From: Pseudomonadota bacterium
GTDB lineage: Bacteria > Pseudomonadota > Gammaproteobacteria > Xanthomonadales > Xanthomonadaceae
Assembly (NCBI GenBank): GCA_023393895.1
Contig: JAEXBT010000016.1
Location: 1 to 5,147, forward strand
Length of the DNA: 5,147 bases
Direction: 5' to 3'
Part shown: in pieces, positions 1 to 5,147 of the stretch
Layout of the letters: each line of letters starts with the position of its first letter
How positions within the stretch are numbered: position 1 is the stretch's first letter
Notes under the pieces: model-generated
The model's input: the letters and a program-made list of their open reading frames with translations, nothing else
Told to the model about the DNA's origin: nothing
Databases searched by the model: none
Program-made: the position numbers and the translations under genes

Positions 1-115
1 TTTCCTTGAGCGTGCGCGCCAGCATCCGCAGCGGTTCCGGGTGCTGGACGCCGGACAGGACGCGGATGCGGTCGCCCGTGCGGCGGTGGCGGCGCTCGAG
101 GCCTATCGGGCATGA
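1..115 (+). CDS. tmk: Thymidylate kinase, C-terminal end (5' part outside window)
   Basis: Only the last 37 codons are present; the first complete codon is at position 2 and the stop TGA is at 113-115. The visible peptide begins FLERARQHPQRFRVLDAG and ends ALEAYRA. It matches the usual tail of bacterial thymidylate kinase, where 'R...P.RF.vlDA' is followed by a short helix ending the protein. The enzyme phosphorylates dTMP to dTDP with ATP in the cytoplasm, for DNA precursor supply. The P-loop, DRY motif and lid would lie upstream and cannot be checked. The stop overlaps the holB start as ATGA, so the two are probably co-transcribed and translationally coupled. The call rests on the tail sequence plus the tmk-holB gene order known in gammaproteobacteria. 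Confidence 0.82.
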   Translation, partial: FLERARQHPQRFRVLDAGQDADAVARAAVAALEAYRA

Positions 116-1119
116 CGCCGCTTGCGCCGTGGCAGCAACGCATCCATGCGCAGGCCGCGGCCGCGATGGATGCCGGACGCCTGCCGCATGCGCTGCTCTT
201 TTCCGGGCCGCCGAAGCTGGGCAAGCGGGCGGTCGCGGAACGGCTGGCGATGCGCGCGCTGTGCCTTTCGCGTGCGTCGGGTGCCGAGCCATGTGGCGTG
301 TGCCGCAGTTGCACGCTGTTTGCCTCGCGCAGCCAGCTGGACCCGCCGGAAACCCGCCCGGATGGCAGCCTGGCCCACCCGGACGGGCATCCCGCGCATC
401 CGGACGCGCGCTTCATCGGCCACGCGTTCAACGACAAGACGCACAAGATGCGCACCGAGATTGTCATCGACCAGATCCGGGCGATGTCGGAGAAACTGGC
501 GCTGACGGCGCAGTACGGCCAGACCCAAGTGGCGATCATCGATCCGGCCGACGCCATCAACCACGCCGCCTGCAACGCGTTGCTGAAGACGCTCGAGGAG
601 CCGCAGCCCGGGCGCTTCATCTGGCTGGTCAGCGCGCGTCCGGCGCGGTTGCCGGCCACCATCCGCAGCCGCGTCCAGGTGCTGGAGTTCCGCCTGCCGG
701 CGCGCGCGGAAGCGCATGCGTGGCTGGTAGCGCAGGGACATGCGGAAGCGGAGGCTGCCGAGGCGCTGGCCATCGCCCGCGGGCACCCGGGATTCGCGCA
801 CGCCTGGCTGGAAGAGGGCGCACTGGCGCTCCGTGCCGAGGTAGCCGCGGATCTCGAACGGCTGCTGCGGGAGCCGGGCACGGCTGCGGCGGTCGCCCAG
901 CGCTGGTGCGGTGACGAGCGCGTGGGCCAACGGCTGCGCTTCGCTGCCGATGTCGCCGCGGGGCGTGCCCGTGAGACCCGCGCGTCGCCCGGGGAAATGC
1001 GCCGGCTGACCGCGTGGTTCTCGCGGGCCAACCGCACCCACGAATTGCTGCGCACCACCGTACGCCCGGATCTGGCGGTGCTCGAACTGCTGCTGGACTG
1101 GGCGCCCGCGCGCGCCTGA
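112..1119 (+). CDS. holB: DNA polymerase III subunit delta' (clamp loader)
   Basis: This 335-residue protein is the delta' subunit of the clamp loader, which opens the beta sliding clamp and places it on primed DNA. Seen in the sequence: a P-loop-like GPPKLGKR (residues 32-39) in which the usual Ser/Thr after Lys is Arg; a zinc module with Cys51 and the cluster CGVCRSC (Cys61, Cys64, Cys67); the family motif ACNALLKTLEEP (153-164) after the Walker B-like stretch VAIIDPAD (140-147); and IRSRV (184-188), matching the SRC arginine-finger motif with Val in place of Cys. A degenerate P-loop is known for delta', which does not hydrolyse ATP. Length is close to the E. coli protein (about 334). The segment between the zinc cluster and IVIDQIR (117-123) is longer than in E. 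coli and holds a repeated AHPD. The start ATG overlaps the tmk stop, fixing this start. pilZ follows after 47 bases. Confidence 0.96.
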   Translation: MTPLAPWQQRIHAQAAAAMDAGRLPHALLFSGPPKLGKRAVAERLAMRALCLSRASGAEPCGVCRSCTLFASRSQLDPPETRPDGSLAHPDGHPAHPDARFIGHAFNDKTHKMRTEIVIDQIRAMSEKLALTAQYGQTQVAIIDPADAINHAACNALLKTLEEPQPGRFIWLVSARPARLPATIRSRVQVLEFRLPARAEAHAWLVAQGHAEAEAAEALAIARGHPGFAHAWLEEGALALRAEVAADLERLLREPGTAAAVAQRWCGDERVGQRLRFAADVAAGRARETRASPGEMRRLTAWFSRANRTHELLRTTVRPDLAVLELLLDWAPARA

Positions 1120-1166
1120 GGGCACAGTCGCGCTATCCTGCGCATATTCGACGCTGGACGAGTCCC

Positions 1167-1520
1167 ATGGCCCTGGCCGCAGCCCGCCAAAGCATCCTCA
1201 ACGTCGCGTTGGCCGACGACAACGCGCTGTACGGCGCGTACATGCCCTTCGTGAAGGGTGGCGGGCTGTTCGCGCAGACCCCGAACCGCCTGCCGCTTGG
1301 CCAGGCCGTCTTCATGATGGTGACGCTGCCCGGCTCGTCGGAGAAGATGCCGGTCTCCGGCAAGGTCTGCTGGGTCACGCCGGTGGGCGCGCAGGGCAAC
1401 CGTCCGGCGGGCGTGGGCGTGCAGTTCGATGACACGCCGCAGGGCTACCAGCTCAAGAGCCGGATCGAGTCCTTGCTGGCAGGCCGGCTGGAAAGCGAAA
1501 AGCCGACGTTCACCATGTAG
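1167..1520 (+). CDS. pilZ: Type IV pilus assembly protein PilZ
   Basis: This 117-residue cytoplasmic protein is the founding-type PilZ, needed for type IV pilus extension and twitching; in Xanthomonas it is known to contact the pilus ATPase PilB and the EAL-domain protein FimX. Diagnostic stretches are LYGAYMPFVKGGGLF (residues 21-35), the beta-barrel strands with SGKVCWVTPVGAQGNR (64-79), GVGVQF (82-87), and a C-terminal KPTFTM resembling the KPT.TM tail I recall from xanthomonad PilZ. The c-di-GMP-binding motifs of other PilZ domains (RxxxR and [D/N]xSxxG) are absent, as known for this subfamily, so it is probably not itself a receptor. Tyr22 sits where, as I recall, the Xanthomonas citri protein has a functionally important Tyr. 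The start ATG at 1167 gives the family's usual length; a weak purine-rich GGACGAG (1156-1162) precedes it. The reading frame stays open further upstream into holB, but that part has no PilZ similarity. Probably co-transcribed with tmk-holB. Confidence 0.95.
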   Translation: MALAAARQSILNVALADDNALYGAYMPFVKGGGLFAQTPNRLPLGQAVFMMVTLPGSSEKMPVSGKVCWVTPVGAQGNRPAGVGVQFDDTPQGYQLKSRIESLLAGRLESEKPTFTM

Positions 1521-1530
1521 GCGCGCGCGG

Positions 1531-1552
1531 CGCACGCGACGGTTCGCGTGCG
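1531..1552. terminator. Candidate bidirectional terminator hairpin between convergent genes
   Basis: A perfect inverted repeat, CGCACGCGA (1531-1539) and TCGCGTGCG (1544-1552), encloses a four-base loop CGGT. It lies 10 bases after the pilZ stop and 23 bases beyond the end of the convergent 3-hydroxyacyl-CoA dehydrogenase gene, where a terminator is expected for both. There is no run of T on either side, so it is not a textbook intrinsic terminator; it may act with Rho or as an mRNA 3'-end-protecting stem. In such GC-rich DNA a 9-bp repeat could also arise by chance. Confidence 0.5.
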
Positions 1553-1575
1553 ATGCGTGGTCTCGCTGGCGTATC

Positions 1576-3636
1576 TCAGCCGGTGCTTCGCAGCGCCGGA
1601 TTGTCCCAGCCCGGTCGCGGCGCGAAGCGTTCGCCGTGCGCGGCCTCGAGTGCCTTGAGCCGGGCGAGCAACGCATCCACGCCGGTCTCGCGTACGTACT
1701 GGATCGGGCCGCCACGGAACGGGGCAAAGCCGGTGCCGAAGATGACGCCGGCATCGAGCAGGTCGGCATCCGCCACCACGCCGTCGTGCAGGCAGGCAAC
1801 CGCCTCGTTGATCATCGGCAGCAGCAGGCGGTCCTGCAGGTCTTCGGGCGCCTTGTAGTCGTCCGGGATCTCCGGCTTCTCGGCCTTGCCTTCCTTCCAG
1901 GCGTACAGGCCCTGGCCATCCTTCTTGCCGCGCTTGCCGGTTTCGGGCGGCGACTGGAACGCGGCGGGAATCGGCAGCCCGAGGAACGGGGCCAGTTCCG
2001 CGCCGACGCCGGCGGCGACATCCAGCCCGACGGTGTCGATCAGTTCGATCGGCCCCATCGGCATGCCGAACTTCACCGCGGCCTTGTCGATCACAGGGCC
2101 GGGAATGCCCTCGGCGTAGGCGGTCATCGCTTCCAGCATGTACGGGAACAGCACGCGGTTGACCAGGAAGCCGGGCGTGCCCGCGACCGGCACCGGCAGC
2201 TTGTCGAGTTTCCTGCAGAACGCGGCGAGGCGCTGCTGGGTCTCCGGGGCCATTTCATCGTGGTGGATGATTTCCACCAGCGGCATCAGCGCGACCGGGT
2301 TGAAGTAGTGCAGGCCGGCGAACTGCGCCGGCCGCGCGATGTGCCCGCGCAGCTCGGTCAGCGGGATCGAGGAGGTGTTGGTTGTGAGCAGGGCGTCCGG
2401 CTTCATCTTCGGCTCGACCGTGGCGTACAGCTCGCGCTTGGCCTCGGGCTTCTCGATGATCGCCTCGATGACGAGGTCTGCGTCGGCCGCACCGTCGCCG
2501 GCCAGGTCGCCCTTGAGGCGCGCGGCAACTTGCGGTCGCTTGGCCTCGTCCTTCACTTTCTTGGCGAACAGGTCGCTGGCTCGGGTCAGCGCGCCGTCGA
2601 TGAAGCGCTGCTCGCGGTCGGCCAGCGTCACCTCGAAACCCTTGTAGGCGGCCCACGCCGCGATGTCGCCGCCCATCACGCCGGCACCGACCACGTGCAC
2701 CTTGTGGATGCCGGATTCGCCGGCGCCCAGCGCTTTCATCCGCTCCTGCAGGAAGTACAAGCGGATCAGGTTGCGCGCGGTGGGCGTCGAGGCCAGCTTG
2801 ACCACGCCGCGACGCTCGGAGTCGAGCTGCGAGGCGATGCCGGGGCCGGCGTTCTTCCAGCTGTCGATCAGCGCGTAGGGCGCCGGGTAATGGGCCTTCG
2901 GTGCCTTGCGCGCGACCTGCTTGACAAGCATCGGCGCCAGCGCCTGACGCGCCGGCCACAGGTTGCTGGCCCAGCCCAGCGCGCGCTGCTTGAACGGTCG
3001 TTCGCGGCCGCGCAGCGCCAGTTGCGCGGCGGTGTCCTCCAGCGTGGCGGGTGCCGCGGTCATGTCCACCAGCCCCATGGCCTTGGCGGCGCTGGCGCTG
3101 ACCGTGCGCCCGGTCAGCATCAGGTCGAAGGCGGCAGGCGCACCGATCAGGCGGGGCAGGCGCACGCTGCCACCCCAGCCCGGATAGATGCCCAGCTTCA
3201 CTTCCGGCAGGCCGATGCGGGTGGACGGATCGGTCGAGGCCACCCGGTAGCGGCAGGCCAGCGCAATCTCGGTGCCGCCGCCCATGCAGAACCCGTGGAT
3301 CGCGGCGACCGTGGGGCAGGGCAGCTTGGCGAGCTTCTGGAACACCTGCTGGCCGCGACGGATCGCATCGCCCACCGTGCCCTTCTTGTCGAACTCGGCG
3401 AACTCCTTGATGTCGGCGCCGGCGATGAAGCCGCTGTCCTTCGCCGAGGCCACGATCACCGCCTTCGGCGGATCCATGGTCAGACGTTCGAGGATCGCGT
3501 CCAGCTCGATCAGCGCGGCCTGCGAGAACGCATTGACCTTCTCGTCTTCGCGGTCGAAGGCCAGTACCAGCACGCCGTCATCGCGCAAGCGGGTCTGCCA
3601 GTGGTGCGGGCGAAGGCCTTGGAGGGCAGCGATCAT
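1576..3636 (-). CDS. Bifunctional enoyl-CoA hydratase / 3-hydroxyacyl-CoA dehydrogenase (FadB/FadJ-type alpha subunit)
   Basis: This 686-residue protein would catalyse hydration of enoyl-CoA and NAD-dependent oxidation of the 3-hydroxyacyl-CoA, the two middle steps of fatty acid beta-oxidation. The N-terminal crotonase domain (about 15-200) has the oxyanion-hole stretch AGADIKEFAE (72-81), HGFCMGGGTE with Glu123, and GLPEVKLG with Glu145, the two catalytic Glu of active hydratases. They are 22 residues apart, as I recall for FadJ, against 20 in FadB. The NAD-binding domain (about 311-490) has GAGVMG (317-322), NTSS (420-423), and GLHYFNPVALMPLVEII with the catalytic His443-Glu455 pair at the standard spacing of 12. 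GTPGFLVNR (486-494) begins the C-terminal dehydrogenase domains, which include GKKDGQGLY (570-578). Length is slightly below E. coli FadB (729) and FadJ (714). Start ATG at 3636-3634 has no clear Shine-Dalgarno. No thiolase gene is adjacent: both neighbours are on the other strand. FadB versus FadJ cannot be settled from this window. Confidence 0.93.
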   Translation of the reverse strand: MIAALQGLRPHHWQTRLRDDGVLVLAFDREDEKVNAFSQAALIELDAILERLTMDPPKAVIVASAKDSGFIAGADIKEFAEFDKKGTVGDAIRRGQQVFQKLAKLPCPTVAAIHGFCMGGGTEIALACRYRVASTDPSTRIGLPEVKLGIYPGWGGSVRLPRLIGAPAAFDLMLTGRTVSASAAKAMGLVDMTAAPATLEDTAAQLALRGRERPFKQRALGWASNLWPARQALAPMLVKQVARKAPKAHYPAPYALIDSWKNAGPGIASQLDSERRGVVKLASTPTARNLIRLYFLQERMKALGAGESGIHKVHVVGAGVMGGDIAAWAAYKGFEVTLADREQRFIDGALTRASDLFAKKVKDEAKRPQVAARLKGDLAGDGAADADLVIEAIIEKPEAKRELYATVEPKMKPDALLTTNTSSIPLTELRGHIARPAQFAGLHYFNPVALMPLVEIIHHDEMAPETQQRLAAFCRKLDKLPVPVAGTPGFLVNRVLFPYMLEAMTAYAEGIPGPVIDKAAVKFGMPMGPIELIDTVGLDVAAGVGAELAPFLGLPIPAAFQSPPETGKRGKKDGQGLYAWKEGKAEKPEIPDDYKAPEDLQDRLLLPMINEAVACLHDGVVADADLLDAGVIFGTGFAPFRGGPIQYVRETGVDALLARLKALEAAHGERFAPRPGWDNPALRSTG

Positions 3637-3741
3637 GGGTCACATCCGACACGGTATGGAATCCCGTTATCTTCCAACTCCGGTTGATATCGCGTCAAAT
3701 CGCCGCAACATCACGACAAGTCGCGGATCCGTGGCGGCCCG

Positions 3742-3756
3742 GCGGAACTTTTCCGC
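3742..3756. repeat. Perfect 6-3-6 palindrome overlapping the rpoE -35 element
   Basis: GCGGAA (3742-3747), centre CTT (3748-3750) and TTCCGC (3751-3756) form a perfect inverted repeat that contains the whole predicted -35 box. It lies upstream of the predicted start point, so it would act as DNA rather than RNA for that transcript, for example as an operator. It may be a chance by-product of the GGAACTTTTCC context. I do not recognise it as the site of a named regulator. Confidence 0.4.
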
Positions 3757-3771
3757 GCGAGCCCGGTCGGA
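3744..3771 (+). promoter_or_regulatory. Predicted sigma-E (ECF) promoter of rpoE-rseA
   Basis: The -35 element GGAACTT (3744-3750) is identical to the core of the E. coli sigma-E consensus and is followed by TT. After a 16-base spacer, TCGGA (3767-3771) resembles the -10 elements TCTGA/TCAAA of that class. A transcript would start near 3776-3778, giving a leader of about 22 bases to the ATG at 3799 or about 43 to the TTG at 3820. This would make rpoE positively autoregulated, as known for rpoE operons in other gammaproteobacteria. The elements are seen directly; activity is inferred. Confidence 0.65.
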
Positions 3772-3798
3772 CAAGGCAGTCATCCGCGGCGGCATCTC

Positions 3799-4473
3799 AT
3801 GCATCCTGGAGCGGCGCCCTTGGCGGCCAGCAACGACATCGACGACAGCGGCATCAGCCCCGGCAGCCCGCCCGACGCGCTCGACCACGAGCTGGTCCGG
3901 CGCGTGCAGCAGGGCGAATCGGCTGCGTTCGACCTGCTGGTGCGACGCTACCAGCACCGCATCGTGGCGCTGGTCGGGCGCTATGTCGGCGACTGGGCCG
4001 AGGCGCAGGACGTGGCGCAGGACGCCTTCATCCGCGCCTACCGGGCGATCGGCAGCTTCCGCGGCGACGCGCAGTTCTACACCTGGCTGCACCGGATCGC
4101 GGTCAACACCGCCAAGAACCACCTGCAGGCGATGCGCCGGCGGCCGCCGACCGCGGACATCGATGCCGCCGATGCCGAGCATTTCGATGCCGCGCTGCAG
4201 ATGCGCGACAACGACACTCCCGAGCGCGAACTGCTGCGCAACGAGGTGGAGCAGGCGGTGATGCGCAGCGTCGACGCGCTGCCGAAGGAGCTGCGGCAGG
4301 CGATCACCCTGCGCGAGGTCGAGGGCCTGTCCTACGACCAGATCGCGCAACGACTGGATTGCCCGATCGGCACGGTGCGCTCGCGCATCTTCCGTGCCCG
4401 CGAGGCGATCGACCGCGAACTGCGCCCGCTGCTGGGCGCGCAGGCCACTTCCCGCGAACGAGGACGGGCATGA
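3799..4473 (+). CDS. rpoE: RNA polymerase sigma-E factor (ECF family)
   Basis: This 224-residue (or 217, if it starts at TTG 3820) ECF sigma factor directs RNA polymerase to envelope-stress promoters. Region 2 covers about residues 43-112: AFDLLVRRYQHRI (43-55), the core-binding helix DVAQDAFIRAYRAI (71-84), and FRGDAQFYTWLHRIAVNTAKNHL (87-109), whose tryptophan-containing part (93-109) contacts the -10. A linker (113-142) rich in Asp, Ala and Arg leads to region 4 (about 143-212), with the -35-binding helix-turn-helix LSYDQIAQRLDCPIGTVRSR (177-196). The order and motifs match RpoE/AlgU rather than more distant ECF types, and the C-terminal tail is short with no extra domain. Compared with E. 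coli RpoE (191 residues), the N-terminus is extended by about 20-25 residues of low complexity. The gene overlaps rseA by ATGA, supporting regulation by that anti-sigma factor, and a sigma-E-type promoter lies just upstream. Confidence 0.95.
   Translation: MHPGAAPLAASNDIDDSGISPGSPPDALDHELVRRVQQGESAAFDLLVRRYQHRIVALVGRYVGDWAEAQDVAQDAFIRAYRAIGSFRGDAQFYTWLHRIAVNTAKNHLQAMRRRPPTADIDAADAEHFDAALQMRDNDTPERELLRNEVEQAVMRSVDALPKELRQAITLREVEGLSYDQIAQRLDCPIGTVRSRIFRAREAIDRELRPLLGAQATSRERGRA
3808..3811 (+). promoter_or_regulatory. Candidate ribosome binding site for an internal TTG start of rpoE
   Basis: GGAG lies 8 bases before an in-frame TTG at 3820-3822 (codon 8 of the longest rpoE frame), which is ideal Shine-Dalgarno spacing. 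The ATG at 3799 has only a weak GGCGG (3788-3792) before it. The TTG start would give a 217-residue protein beginning (M)AASNDIDDSG. No conserved domain is affected by the choice. Confidence 0.4.
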
Positions 4474-5147
4474 ACAACGACACCACAACCCATCGCGAAC
4501 AGCTTTCCGGATTGATCGATGGCGCGCTCGACGCTGACCGCGCCCGCTTCCTGATCCGCCGCCTGCAGCACGATGGCGAGCTGGCCGATGCGCTCTCGCG
4601 CTGGCAGCTGGCCGGCGATGTGCTGCGCGGGCAGGCGAGCGCCGCCGCGCCGGCCGGCTTCGCCGAGGCGGTGGCGGGGCGGATCGGTCGCGAGCCGCAG
4701 CCGCGGATCGATGACGAGCCGCTGCCGGCGGTAGCCGACTCCACGGCGTCGGCGGTGGCGGCTTCCGATCCCGCGAATCGCGTCATCACGGGCCGCACGT
4801 CGCGCTGGCGCTGGTTTGGCGGGGGTGCCCTGGCCGCGTCGCTGGCGATGGCGCTGCTGTTGAACCTGCGCCCGGCAGGAACGCAGGCGCCCGTGCAGGT
4901 GGCCGATGCCGCGCCTGCCCCGGTGGCGCCGGCGGTCGAGGCATCGCCCGCACCCGAGGCGACCCCGATGGCAGAGACGCCCGCCATCGCCGCGGTGCCC
5001 ATGTCCGAATCCACAACTCAGCCCGAGCCGGCACGCGCAGCCCCACCGGCGCGACGCGTGCAGCCGGTGCGGGTGGCGAAGGCGACGCCGTCGGTGGCCG
5101 ATGACGCGCCGCAGGCAGTTACCGAGGCGTCGATCCGCGTCGCCGAG
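4470..5147 (+). CDS. rseA: Sigma-E factor negative regulatory protein RseA (3' end outside window)
   Basis: The frame is open from ATG 4470 to the window end, giving 226 residues without a stop. The start overlaps the rpoE stop (ATGA), and GAGGA (4460-4464) sits at good Shine-Dalgarno spacing. The N-terminal cytoplasmic domain matches the RseA sigma-binding domain: REQLSGLIDGALDADRARF (9-27), then LSRWQLAGDVLRGQ (42-55), and PAGFAEAVAGRI (61-72). A variable linker (73-112) precedes one membrane segment, WFGGGALAASLAMALLLNL (about 115-133), and a periplasmic part rich in Ala, Pro, Val and Glu (134 onward). In the known system RseA holds RpoE at the inner membrane and is destroyed by DegS then RseP under envelope stress; those proteases are not in the window. 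Arg/Trp residues before the membrane segment (RTSRWRW, 109-115) fit the positive-inside rule. RseB or a MucD/DegP-type protease could follow but cannot be seen. Confidence 0.9.
   Translation, partial: MNNDTTTHREQLSGLIDGALDADRARFLIRRLQHDGELADALSRWQLAGDVLRGQASAAAPAGFAEAVAGRIGREPQPRIDDEPLPAVADSTASAVAASDPANRVITGRTSRWRWFGGGALAASLAMALLLNLRPAGTQAPVQVADAAPAPVAPAVEASPAPEATPMAETPAIAAVPMSESTTQPEPARAAPPARRVQPVRVAKATPSVADDAPQAVTEASIRVAE

Larger units (their letters stand above)
3637..3798. other. Divergent intergenic region between the beta-oxidation gene and rpoE
   Basis: These 162 bases separate two divergent genes and must hold the start signals of both. On the plus strand the sigma-E-type promoter and its palindrome occupy 3742-3771. 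The part at about 3660-3715 is noticeably richer in A and T than the rest of the window. On the minus strand a TTGACG (fwd 3692-3697) could be a -35, but no -10 lies at acceptable spacing; the nearest, GATAAC, is 21 bases away. I see no FadR- or PsrA-like operator. A weak TTGA-N7-TCAA repeat (3684-3698) is the only other symmetric element found. Confidence 0.6.

Noticed and set aside
103..1125. A 340-codon open frame on the minus strand opposite holB
   Set aside because: Arg-rich translation without recognisable motifs, wholly overlapping holB, which has the full delta' motif set.
2313..2333. Perfect 8-bp inverted repeat GGCCGGCG-N5-CGCCGGCC inside the beta-oxidation gene
   Set aside because: It encodes conserved protein (residues 434-440, just before catalytic His443), and such GC-only repeats are common by chance here.
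1429..3687. A 752-codon open frame on the plus strand opposite the beta-oxidation gene
   Set aside because: It lies antisense to a protein with clear catalytic motifs; its translation is rich in Arg, Gly, His and Gln without domains, as expected of the shadow frame of a high-GC gene.
3692..3697. Minus-strand TTGACG as -35 for the beta-oxidation gene
   Set aside because: No acceptable -10 at 16-18 bases; the nearest AT-rich hexamer is 21 bases away.
3684..3698. TTGA-N7-TCAA symmetric element as a possible fatty acid regulator site
   Set aside because: Only four matching bases per arm and no resemblance to the FadR or PsrA motifs I know.
3684..3712. TTGATA as -35 of a housekeeping promoter for rpoE
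   Set aside because: With a 17-base spacer the -10 would be AACATC, which matches TATAAT at only two positions.
3272..4261. A 329-codon open frame on the plus strand spanning the intergenic region
   Set aside because: It runs antisense to the beta-oxidation gene and then out of frame through rpoE; composition is Ser/Arg/Thr-rich with no domain.
4304..5014. Minus-strand open frames opposite rseA
   Set aside because: Shadows of rpoE-rseA; the plus-strand frame has the RseA N-terminal motif, a membrane segment and a start overlapping the rpoE stop.

Overview
The window looks like an ordinary chromosomal segment of a high-GC gammaproteobacterium, most likely of the Xanthomonadaceae/Lysobacteraceae (Xanthomonas, Lysobacter, Luteimonas and relatives). 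The base is a strong bias to G/C in third codon positions, a PilZ of the short non-c-di-GMP-binding Xanthomonas type, and RpoE and RseA proteins resembling what I recall of xanthomonad homologues. The placement is by recognition of protein sequence, not by a search.

Layout. (1) Positions 1-1520, plus strand: the 3' end of tmk (thymidylate kinase), then holB (DNA polymerase III delta' subunit) overlapping it by ATGA, then after a 47-base gap pilZ (type IV pilus assembly). This tmk-holB-pilZ order also occurs in Pseudomonas aeruginosa. (2) Positions 1521-1575: a short convergent gap with a perfect 9-bp inverted repeat that could form a terminator-like hairpin. (3) Positions 1576-3636, minus strand: a 686-residue bifunctional enoyl-CoA hydratase/3-hydroxyacyl-CoA dehydrogenase of the FadB/FadJ type, apparently transcribed alone and without an adjacent thiolase gene. 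(4) Positions 3637-3798: a divergent intergenic region with a good match to an extracytoplasmic sigma-E promoter facing rpoE; its -35 lies inside a perfect 6-3-6 palindrome. (5) Positions 3799-5147, plus strand: rpoE (ECF sigma factor) overlapping by ATGA the start of rseA (membrane-bound anti-sigma factor), which runs off the window.

How the genes work together. tmk and holB serve DNA precursor synthesis and replication; pilZ serves twitching motility and shares the operon without an obvious functional link. The FadB/J-like protein would carry out the two middle steps of fatty acid beta-oxidation. rpoE-rseA is an envelope-stress sigma/anti-sigma pair, and the predicted promoter suggests positive autoregulation: release of RpoE from RseA would raise transcription of both genes.

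I found no mobile element, CRISPR array, tRNA or rRNA, and no clearly novel system. The points most worth checking are regulatory: the predicted autoregulatory promoter and overlapping palindrome, and the uncertain start codon of rpoE.
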